Positions 1-6,605 of a stretch of 17,665 nt of DNA are shown here, piece by piece. Location: NCBI GenBank assembly GCA_046303375.1, contig JBKCGB010000146.1, positions 1 through 17,665 on the forward strand, read 5' to 3'. The position numbers and the translations under genes were made by a program. The stretch is from UBA965 sp046303375. Its GTDB lineage: Bacteria > Chloroflexota > Chloroflexia > Chloroflexales > Roseiflexaceae. Within the stretch, counting starts at the first letter, position 1; every line of letters begins with the position of its first letter. The notes beneath the pieces are model-generated. The model was not told the origin of the DNA and ran no database searches. It saw nothing but the letters and a program-made list of their open reading frames with translations.

Positions 1-1230
1 GTGCCAACCAGCACGCCGTTGTTCCGTAGTGCCACCAATACGCCGACGCCATCGAACACGCCGACGAAAACAAACACACCCACGGATACCGCCACCGAAA
101 CCGAAACACCTACCGAAACAGAAACAGCCACCGAAACCGAGACAAACACGTATACGCCATCCAAGACGTATACACCGTCCCATACATTTACACCAACAGC
201 CACTGATACACCCACCGCATCGAATACGGCGAGCCCTACCACTACCAATACACCACGATCAGCATCCAAGGCGTTGCGTAAGGCCGTGGTTGGGGCACAC
301 TTCACGCTTGCTCTGCTCGAAGACGACACACTGGCCACTTGGGGTGCAGAGAATCGACACGGTGAAACCATCATCCCGCCAGCACTCAAAAACATGCGTT
401 TCAAGGATGTGGCAGCCTGTACCACATCAGCACTCGCACTCACCGTCGATGGGCGCGTCTATGGCTGGGGCGAAAACATCTACGGCGAAGCGACCATTCC
501 CGTATTTGCGCAAAGTGGCATCAAAGCCATCGCTGGTGGTGGGCGATTTGTACTGGCAATTCGCGATAATGGGACCGTGGTAGCCTGGGGGCGCAACGAC
601 TTCCGCCAAACCGACATCCCCAGTAATCTGCGCGATGTCATCGCTATTGCCGCTGGTGACCGACATGCAGTGGCACTCAAAAGTGATGGTACCGTAGTGG
701 CGTGGGGTGATGGTCGTGCTGGTCAGACGCGCGTACCACCAGGCTTGCGCAATGTCATCAAAATCTCTGCTGGTGAGAATCATACGCTCGCACTGCTCGA
801 CAACGGACGGGTGGTGGGATGGGGTGCCAATGATCGTGGTCAGATATCGATTCCAGCTAGATTGAGCAATGTAGTGCATATCGGTGCCGGACGGCGCTAC
901 TCGGTTGCTGCCATGCTTGATGGTACGATTACAGGGTGGGGCAGCACTGATAAAAATGTCCGTGCATTTCCACCAGGATTATCCAGTGTGGTCGTCATTG
1001 GTGTCGCTCATATCAACACCGTACTCGGATTGCGTGACGGCACCATTATCTCCATCGGTGACCCCGAATTTGGTGGGCTCGTCTCACGGACACCGACCAA
1101 TACTTCGATGCCGACACTCACTGCATCTGAAACACTTCCACCAACTGAGACACTTACTCCGTCTCTTACCAAGACACTCACACCAAGTATCACGCTGACA
1201 CGCTCGCGTACCCCCACACGTACACGTTAG
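1..1230 (+). CDS. RCC1-repeat, Thr-Pro-rich surface protein (5' partial)
   Basis: The frame is open from base 1 to the TAG at 1228-1230. The GTG at base 1 sits inside a Thr-Pro linker, so the gene almost certainly begins upstream. Residues 1-88 are low-complexity Thr/Pro/Glu/Asn linker. Residues 90-365 form seven RCC1-type repeats, each built on an x-x-AL-x-x-DG-T-V-x-x-WG core; the seventh is degenerate and ends in SIG instead of a WG pair. Residues 366-409 are a second Thr-Pro tail ending in alternating Thr/Arg. Seven repeats fit a single closed seven-bladed propeller, the known RCC1 fold. The C-terminal 320 residues are about 93% identical (hand count, 21 differences) to the end of the paralogue at 1546-5157, which has a signal peptide, so export is likely here too. 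I see no membrane anchor or sortase motif at the C-terminus. The role is unknown; binding of a protein or glycan at the cell surface is inference. Confidence 0.85.
   Translation: MPTSTPLFRSATNTPTPSNTPTKTNTPTDTATETETPTETETATETETNTYTPSKTYTPSHTFTPTATDTPTASNTASPTTTNTPRSASKALRKAVVGAHFTLALLEDDTLATWGAENRHGETIIPPALKNMRFKDVAACTTSALALTVDGRVYGWGENIYGEATIPVFAQSGIKAIAGGGRFVLAIRDNGTVVAWGRNDFRQTDIPSNLRDVIAIAAGDRHAVALKSDGTVVAWGDGRAGQTRVPPGLRNVIKISAGENHTLALLDNGRVVGWGANDRGQISIPARLSNVVHIGAGRRYSVAAMLDGTITGWGSTDKNVRAFPPGLSSVVVIGVAHINTVLGLRDGTIISIGDPEFGGLVSRTPTNTSMPTLTASETLPPTETLTPSLTKTLTPSITLTRSRTPTRTR
94..147 (+). repeat. 18-bp tandem repeat in Thr-Pro linker (3 units)
   Basis: Three imperfect 18-bp units at 94-111, 112-129 and 130-147 encode the hexapeptides TETETP, TETETA and TETETN. 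Units are in frame, so gain or loss of one only changes linker length. Confidence 0.7.
268..1230 (+). repeat. 963-bp direct repeat, copy A
   Basis: This segment aligns without gaps to 4195-5157 (constant offset 3927), from the Lys codon that opens the RCC1 block to the stop codon. The proteins differ at about 21 of 320 positions. DNA identity is patchy. Third-position changes are dense over about 268-340. Stretches such as 437-480 and 1012-1127 are almost identical; 1069-1127 has no mismatch. Confidence 0.85.
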
Positions 1231-1241
1231 AACCGAGAATC

Positions 1242-1281
1242 CCTCCGCTTCTGTATTATTGGTCATACGCAGAAGCGGAGG
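1242..1281 (+). terminator. Hairpin after first RCC1 gene, no T tract
   Basis: The arms 1242-1253 (CCTCCGCTTCTG) and 1270-1281 are perfect 12-bp complements around a 16-nt loop, 11 nt after the stop codon. No run of T follows on either strand. The position suggests 3'-end formation or mRNA protection, but it is not a canonical intrinsic terminator. Confidence 0.5.
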
Positions 1282-1545
1282 ATCATGTATTGCGACCGAA
1301 TTACATATGAATATTACACCTTATATTGGTCTTTTATTTTACACTATCCTTCATTTGTATCGTAAAATGGTAGTATTTATTATTTTAAACCTTTTACTCT
1401 ACTGTATGTTTGTGATACATTCGCATTCCCATCATTGTGAACAAATCGTAATCCTGCTCCGTCAAAATAAGTAGCACTTTCGTGCAGAGCTTTATAAGAT
1501 GTATGGTGTATTGACTAAGACCGTTTTTGGCGTAGGGAATATCGC
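1282..1545. other. AT-rich intergenic region upstream of the large RCC1 gene
   Basis: This stretch is clearly richer in A/T than the flanking genes. It holds no convincing gene: the 71-codon frame running through it starts inside the hairpin and its hydrophobic product simply reflects the AT-rich composition. It probably carries the promoter and a leader of the 1546 gene. Confidence 0.6.
1355..1383 (+). promoter_or_regulatory. Possible sigma-70-type promoter for the 1546 gene
   Basis: A -35-like TTGTAT (1355-1360) is followed after 17 bp by TATTAT (1378-1383), five of six matches to the -10 consensus. It would give a leader of roughly 155 nt. The region is AT-rich, so a chance match is quite possible. 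Confidence 0.3.
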
Positions 1546-4500
1546 ATGGAACATCATTACTTCATCAAACGTGCCGGAATTATTGGTATGGCAGTTGTTG
1601 TCATCGGCATATGTGCATACTTGCTCCAATCCCAGCCCACCCGTGCGCAGGCAGCGACGACACCACCCACCCCTACTCCAGTACTGCATATTGCCCGTCC
1701 ACAAACGGCGACACATCTCAAAAAGATCTCAGTCGGTTCTAACTTTGTGCTTGGTCTCCTCAACAATGACACACTCGTGATGTGGGGCGATAACCGCAAG
1801 TGGCAGAGTACGATTCCCTATCGCTTCAAGGATACCCAGTTCAGCGACATCGCCACCGGGGCATCTGTGTCGTACGTACTCGATCAAACCGGCAACGTAG
1901 CTACATGGGGTGACGAAGACAACTACAGCGAAGGGCAAGTACCTCTTGAGGCACAAAGCGATGTCACTGCTATCGCTGCTGGGACACGCTTTGCGCTCGC
2001 CCTCAAATCTGATGGCACCGTGGTGGCATGGGGGCGCAATGACTTTGGGCAACTCGATGTGCCGCTCACACTCAACAACGTAGTTGCCATTGCGGCAGGA
2101 GCACGACACGGCTTGGCGTTGCGCTCCGACGGTCGAATTGTGGCATGGGGTGATAATCGTGCTGGTCAATTACTGGTGCCACGCACTACGGGCTTTATCG
2201 CCATTGCTGGTGGTGACGACCACTCACTCGCCCTCAAATCTGATGGCACCGTAGTGGCGTGGGGTTCCAATAAGTTTGGGCAAGCCCTCGTGCCTCGTCT
2301 GCTCAATGGCGTCACCGCCATTGCTGCAGGGACGCGATTCTCAGTAGCACTTAAATCTGATGGTACCGTGATGGCGTGGGGCACTCGTGAGTTTGGATCC
2401 ATCTCGATTCCCCGCGGACTCACCGTTGCCGCCATCGGTGCCGGGTACACGAACACCGTACTACAACTCACCGATGGCCGCGTCGTCACGTTGGGCACAT
2501 CGTGGTTTGGCTCACGGATTACCCGCACGCACACGGTGACACCGTTCTACACTGCAACTGAAACACCCACACCTTCAAATACACCATCGAATACGCGCAC
2601 ATTCACCCGTACACGTACGGCAACCAACACGCCAACACGCACCAATACGAGTACCAACACGGCCACACGTACTGATACAAGTACCAATACTGCGACGCCA
2701 TCAGAGACACCGACGCCGTCAGAGACATTGACGCCGTCAGAGACATTGACACCGTCAAAGACATTGACGCCGTCAAAGACTTTTACTTCTACCCTTACCT
2801 CTACACCTGCAGTTGCACAAGCATCGAATCCTGCAGTGACTATTAATGGTGGTGGTGGGCTGCTAACTGATGGTAGCGATGGCGTACAAATGCAGTTTAA
2901 TCGACCGAACTGTGGTGAATCATTCAAGTTTGTTGGCAAGCACAATTACTACCAAGACTCACCATCCGAAGGATGTGATGTTGGCTTTTCGTTGAATATT
3001 GGTGGGACAGGTTATACATCATTCAACGGATCACGTTCATCAACCGCATTGAGTAATCAGTCCAAATTTGATACGCTGGCAATCACAAATCTCACGGGCA
3101 GTGCAAACACCACTGGTGCGACCACTACGGGCGATGGCAGTGTTGTCATGACATACGTGAAGACCATTAGTGGTCGGCGCTACGAAGTACGTCGAACGAT
3201 TTCGTACACCTACCCCAACTACTACTATACCGATGTCTATGACATCACTATACCAGCAGGTAACACTGCGGTGGTCAAGCTCTACAAAGGTGGCGATACT
3301 GCACCCAACGAAGACGACCAGGCTAATGATATGCTCCTCACAGTACCCGTACGCAATATTCAATCGGTAAATGATGGTGCTGGTATTCTGATTGGCATGA
3401 AAGAAATCCTCCAACCAGTGAATATGAGTACATTTGAGGGTGCTGTCGGTATTTACTACAATACACCTTATTCAAATGTGACTGCCGGTAACGACATTGG
3501 TTTCCAAAACGATCCTAACAGGCATGATGCCGGTTTTATGATCCAGTACACTATTGGGAGTACCCCGGGGACGTATCGCGAAGAAAACTACACCTACGCC
3601 GGTTTCCAGAAAGTCAATCTTGAAGCATCATGGGGTACCACACTTCCCATTGATGTGGGGGACACAACCACACTCAACTTGACGATGGCGAATGCCTTTT
3701 TGTCGAGTAAAACAACCCTCGGCTATACATTTACACTCCCTGCCAATCTAGTCCTGGGTGCCACAACAAATAACTGTGGCGGTAGTGTGACTGTCTCCGG
3801 GCAAACAATCACATTGACAGGAGGCTCACTCAACGCACTGACCAATTGTCTCGTATCAGTGCAAGTAGGTTCTTCGACCACAGGCACGTACGGGTTTACC
3901 GCTGCGAGTGCTACGAGTTTCACTTCAGTCGATATGGGTAATGCGGTTGGTTCTGCCAGCATTACTTTTGTCGCACCGCTCTACACCAAAACACCATCAA
4001 GTACCGCAACTGGGACAGCAACAGCAACCGATACCGTCACTCCGACCGATACTGCAACCGAGACCCCATCACACACGCTGACACCATCCAAGACCTTTAC
4101 ACGCACACCGTCAAATACATCCACAGCAACGAATACTCCTACAGTAACCAATACGGAGAGTGCTACGGCCACTCATACCCCCACCTCCGTAGCCAAAGCA
4201 CTACGCAAAGCAGTTGTCGGTGCACACTTCACCCTGGCACTCCTCGAAGACGACACATTGGCCACCTGGGGTGCAGAGAATCGGCACGGTGAAACCATCA
4301 TCCCACCAGCACTCAAAAACATGCGCTTCAAAGATGTGGCGGCCTGTGTGTCATCGGCACTTGCACTCACCGTCGATGGGCGCGTCTATGGCTGGGGCGA
4401 AAACATCTACGGCGAAGCGAGCATTCCCGTATTTGCGCAAAGTGGCATCAAAGCCATCGCCGGTGGCGGGCGCTTTGTGCTGGCAATTCGCGATAACGGG

Positions 4501-5157
4501 ACCGTGGTAGCCTGGGGGCGCAACGACTTCCGCCAACTCGAAGTCCCAGGTAACCTGCGCGATGTCATCGCTATTGCCGCTGGTGATCGCCACGCAGTGG
4601 CACTTAAGAGTGATGGAACGGTCGTAGCTTGGGGTGATGGTCGTGCTGGTCAGACACGCGTACCACCAGGCTTGCGCAATGTCATCAAAATCTCGGCTGG
4701 CGAAAACCACACCTTGGCACTCCTCGACAATGGACGAATCGTAGGTTGGGGCGCCAATGATCGTGGTCAGATATCGATCCCGACCACACTGCGCGATGTG
4801 GTGCACATCGGTGCTGGTCGGCGCTACTCGGTAGCGGTCAGGCTCGATGGTACCATCACAGGGTGGGGTAGCACCGACAAGGGTGTGCGCAACTTCCCTG
4901 CTGGACTCAACAGCGTCGTTGTGCTTGGTGTGGCACACATCAACACCGTACTCGGATTGCGTGACGGCACCATTATCTCCATCGGTGACCCCGAGTTTGG
5001 TGGGCTCGTCTCACGGACACCGACCAATACTTCGATGCCGACACTCACTGCATCCGAAACACTCCCCCCAACCGATACGCTGACACCGTCAAACACCAAG
5101 ACACTCACACCAAGTATCACGCTTACACGCTCGCGTACCCCCACACGTACACGGTAA
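1546..5157 (+). CDS. Exported double-propeller RCC1 protein with Thr-Pro linkers
   Basis: The 1203-residue product starts at ATG 1546, with AGGGA at 1534-1538 as ribosome site. Residues 1-36 are a signal peptide: basic HHYFIKR, a hydrophobic core at 10-27, and AQA before the likely cut at 36. Residues about 55-325 form seven RCC1 repeats, the seventh degenerate (ending TLG). Residues 326-422 are Thr-Pro linker. Residues 423-811 are a separate region. It opens with a Gly-rich NGGGG motif and Cys/aromatic-rich strands. It ends with an Ig-like bacterial repeat resembling DUF11/DUF7933 domains (aspartate/threonine strands, then NNCGGSVTVSGQTITLTGGSL). Residues 812-883 are a second linker, 884-1157 a second seven-repeat RCC1 block, and 1158-1203 the Thr-Pro-Arg tail. 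The second block is closer to the upstream gene's block than to the protein's own first block. No membrane anchor is visible after the signal peptide. A secreted or cell-surface binding protein is likely; the ligand is unknown. Confidence 0.9.
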   Translation: MEHHYFIKRAGIIGMAVVVIGICAYLLQSQPTRAQAATTPPTPTPVLHIARPQTATHLKKISVGSNFVLGLLNNDTLVMWGDNRKWQSTIPYRFKDTQFSDIATGASVSYVLDQTGNVATWGDEDNYSEGQVPLEAQSDVTAIAAGTRFALALKSDGTVVAWGRNDFGQLDVPLTLNNVVAIAAGARHGLALRSDGRIVAWGDNRAGQLLVPRTTGFIAIAGGDDHSLALKSDGTVVAWGSNKFGQALVPRLLNGVTAIAAGTRFSVALKSDGTVMAWGTREFGSISIPRGLTVAAIGAGYTNTVLQLTDGRVVTLGTSWFGSRITRTHTVTPFYTATETPTPSNTPSNTRTFTRTRTATNTPTRTNTSTNTATRTDTSTNTATPSETPTPSETLTPSETLTPSKTLTPSKTFTSTLTSTPAVAQASNPAVTINGGGGLLTDGSDGVQMQFNRPNCGESFKFVGKHNYYQDSPSEGCDVGFSLNIGGTGYTSFNGSRSSTALSNQSKFDTLAITNLTGSANTTGATTTGDGSVVMTYVKTISGRRYEVRRTISYTYPNYYYTDVYDITIPAGNTAVVKLYKGGDTAPNEDDQANDMLLTVPVRNIQSVNDGAGILIGMKEILQPVNMSTFEGAVGIYYNTPYSNVTAGNDIGFQNDPNRHDAGFMIQYTIGSTPGTYREENYTYAGFQKVNLEASWGTTLPIDVGDTTTLNLTMANAFLSSKTTLGYTFTLPANLVLGATTNNCGGSVTVSGQTITLTGGSLNALTNCLVSVQVGSSTTGTYGFTAASATSFTSVDMGNAVGSASITFVAPLYTKTPSSTATGTATATDTVTPTDTATETPSHTLTPSKTFTRTPSNTSTATNTPTVTNTESATATHTPTSVAKALRKAVVGAHFTLALLEDDTLATWGAENRHGETIIPPALKNMRFKDVAACVSSALALTVDGRVYGWGENIYGEASIPVFAQSGIKAIAGGGRFVLAIRDNGTVVAWGRNDFRQLEVPGNLRDVIAIAAGDRHAVALKSDGTVVAWGDGRAGQTRVPPGLRNVIKISAGENHTLALLDNGRIVGWGANDRGQISIPTTLRDVVHIGAGRRYSVAVRLDGTITGWGSTDKGVRNFPAGLNSVVVLGVAHINTVLGLRDGTIISIGDPEFGGLVSRTPTNTSMPTLTASETLPPTDTLTPSNTKTLTPSITLTRSRTPTRTR
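2695..2784 (+). repeat. 18-bp tandem repeat in Thr-Pro linker (5 units)
   Basis: Five 18-bp units start at 2695, 2713, 2731, 2749 and 2767. The second and third are identical and the others differ by a few bases. They encode TPSETP, TPSETL, TPSETL, TPSKTL and TPSKTF, in frame from residue 384. Confidence 0.85.
4195..5157 (+). repeat. 963-bp direct repeat, copy B
   Basis: This is the counterpart of 268-1230, encoding the second RCC1 block and C-terminal tail of the 1203-residue protein. It is co-linear with copy A to the stop codon. Similarity ends abruptly after the stop: the two downstream hairpins are unrelated in sequence. Confidence 0.85.
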
Positions 5158-5178
5158 CACGGTACACAGGTCTCACAC

Positions 5179-5216
5179 CATCCCCACAGATACACTCGAG
5201 TGTATCTGTGGGGATG
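5179..5216 (+). terminator. Perfect 38-bp palindrome after the large RCC1 gene
   Basis: Bases 5179-5197 and 5198-5216 are exact reverse complements, a 19-bp half-site centred on CTCGAG, 21 nt after the stop codon. In RNA it would fold as a very stable hairpin with a minimal loop. No T tract follows on either strand. Likely roles are transcript 3'-end stabilisation or a U-less terminator. A protein-binding palindrome is the alternative. Confidence 0.6.
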
Positions 5217-5238
5217 CACTAGTCAGAGCAAGATGCGG

Positions 5239-5244
5239 TATGAT
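5239..5244 (+). promoter_or_regulatory. Possible -10 box for the GH5-like gene
   Basis: TATGAT lies 36 nt upstream of the ATG at 5281, between the palindrome and the gene. No convincing -35 element is seen. Confidence 0.3.
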
Positions 5245-5280
5245 AAACACGGTGCTGTAGCTCCTATTACCGAGGTATGC

Positions 5281-6513
5281 ATGAGTACACCTTTTATATT
5301 AGGCGTCAACTACTGGCCCCGTCGCAAAGCGATGGGCTGGTGGAAAGAGTTCGACGCCGGTGAAGTCCATGCCGATTTTGCGCTGATCGCTGATTTAGGC
5401 ATGAAAGTCGTGCGCATTTTCCTCTTGTGGGAAGATTTCCAACCGACACCCGATAGTGTTGACCCGCAGCGTCTAGCACACTTACGCACCGTCGCCGACA
5501 TTGCGACCCGCAACAACCTGACACTGGATGTGACGTTTTTTACAGGGCACATGAGTGGTCCCAACTGGGCGCCAGGCTGGTTGCTGGGTGAGCCACAAGA
5601 CCCCACCAACTTCCATAACCTGCAAGTAGTCAGTCACGGCAAAGTCGTCAACCGCGCCTATCGTAGCCCGTATCACGACCCCGTGGCACATGCTGCTGCC
5701 CGTCTGTTGATTACGACAGTGGTGGGCGCATTGCACAACCACCCCGGTATCGGCATCTGGAATCTGGGCAACGAGCCTGATCTCTTTGCTTGGCCACGCG
5801 ATGCAGCGAGCGGACGGGCATGGGTGCGCGAGATGACCCAACTCATCAAATCAATTGACCACGTACACCCCGTGGCCTGTGGCCTACACGCCGATAGTCT
5901 CTTCCGTGATAACCACCTACGTGTCCCCGATGTCTACGCCGAGACTGATCTGGCCGTGATGCACTCATACCCGATGTATGTGTCATGGATGAAAAACCCG
6001 CTCGATCCCGATTATGTGCCCTTTACCTGCGCCGTCGTCAGTGCGTTGTGTGGCAAACCAACCTTGATGGAGGAATTCGGTGGCTGTACGGCCCCTCCAG
6101 GCGCCCCATCGCAGGTCTGGAATTGGACGGCATACGGCAAACCACGCACACAGTTCATGGCATCCGAAGAAGACTTGGCTGCCTACTATGCTGCCGTGCT
6201 GCCCAAACTCGTCGAGGTTGGTGCCACTGGAGCCATGTTGTGGTGTTTTGCCGACTACAGCTCTGATTTATGGAACGAGCCACCCTGCGACGAGGCGCGC
6301 CACGAACGCTTTTTTGGAATGGTGCGCCCCGACGGCACACTCAAACCACACGCCGAAGTGATTCGCCAGTTTGCTGCCACACATCCGACCGTCATTCCCG
6401 CAACTCGGCCCGTGACGCTCGACTGTAGCGCACAGGAGTTCTATCAGGACCCATCCGCACACATGAAACGGCTCTTTGCCACCTTTGCCGGTAGTGACCG
6501 CTTCAAATCATAG
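5281..6513 (+). CDS. Cytosolic GH5-like (clan GH-A) glycoside hydrolase
   Basis: I start the gene at ATG 5281, with GAGG at 5272-5275. A frame extension to 5200 begins inside the palindrome and has no ribosome site. The 410-residue product opens with GVNYWPR at strand 1 of a TIM barrel. The acid/base motif NLGNEPD gives E165. An HSY motif (H228, Y230) follows, and the nucleophile motif MEEFGG gives E265. The acid/base and nucleophile are 100 residues apart on strands 4 and 7, as expected for retaining clan GH-A enzymes (cellulase/mannanase superfamily, GH5-like). There is no signal peptide, so it probably acts in the cytoplasm on imported oligosaccharides or glycosides. The substrate cannot be read from sequence. 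The preceding palindrome and the possible separate promoter of the next gene suggest a single-gene unit. Confidence 0.8.
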   Translation: MSTPFILGVNYWPRRKAMGWWKEFDAGEVHADFALIADLGMKVVRIFLLWEDFQPTPDSVDPQRLAHLRTVADIATRNNLTLDVTFFTGHMSGPNWAPGWLLGEPQDPTNFHNLQVVSHGKVVNRAYRSPYHDPVAHAAARLLITTVVGALHNHPGIGIWNLGNEPDLFAWPRDAASGRAWVREMTQLIKSIDHVHPVACGLHADSLFRDNHLRVPDVYAETDLAVMHSYPMYVSWMKNPLDPDYVPFTCAVVSALCGKPTLMEEFGGCTAPPGAPSQVWNWTAYGKPRTQFMASEEDLAAYYAAVLPKLVEVGATGAMLWCFADYSSDLWNEPPCDEARHERFFGMVRPDGTLKPHAEVIRQFAATHPTVIPATRPVTLDCSAQEFYQDPSAHMKRLFATFAGSDRFKS

Positions 6514-6530
6514 CGCTTCATTGATTCAGT

Positions 6531-6563
6531 GCACTGCGTTGCCACAAACGTGACACGCAGTGC
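6531..6563 (+). promoter_or_regulatory. Inverted repeat overlapping the aminotransferase promoter
   Basis: The arms 6531-6539 (GCACTGCGT) and 6555-6563 are perfect 9-bp complements with a 15-nt spacer. The right arm runs into the TG of the extended -10. It may be an operator, or a weak terminator of the GH5-like gene; no T tract follows. Confidence 0.45.
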
Positions 6564-6569
6564 TATACT
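6561..6569 (+). promoter_or_regulatory. Extended -10 promoter of the aminotransferase gene
   Basis: TGCTATACT combines the TGn extension with TATACT (6564-6569), 36 nt before the start codon. A possible -35 is TTGCCA at 6539-6544, with a long 19-bp spacer; the extended -10 could compensate. Confidence 0.6.
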
Positions 6570-6605
6570 AGGCATCACGAATCGTTGCACACAGGAGTTA
6601 CAATC

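Noticed and set aside
1259..1474. 71-codon + strand frame with a hydrophobic product
   Set aside because: It starts with TTG inside the 1242-1281 hairpin, has no ribosome site, and its hydrophobicity is what AT-rich intergenic DNA gives in any frame.
1501..1542. Promoter with TTGACT at 1511-1516
   Set aside because: No acceptable -10 lies 16-18 bp downstream; GAATAT is 20 bp away and would overlap the ribosome site.
2530..2800. CRISPR-like or satellite repeat
   Set aside because: The repeats are short, contiguous, in frame and encode Thr-Pro hexapeptides. There are no spacers of regular length.
4351..4938. 195-codon minus-strand frame inside the RCC1 repeats
   Set aside because: It is antisense to a clear RCC1 block; the same kind of frame appears opposite the copy at 427-879. 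It is a by-product of codon use in the repeat.
268..5157. Duplication as part of a mobile element
   Set aside because: The repeat ends coincide with the propeller domain start and the stop codon. No transposase, terminal inverted repeat or target-site duplication is seen.
5200..5280. N-terminal extension of the GH5-like gene
   Set aside because: The upstream start lies in the palindrome with no ribosome site; ATG 5281 has GAGG upstream and opens on the first barrel strand.
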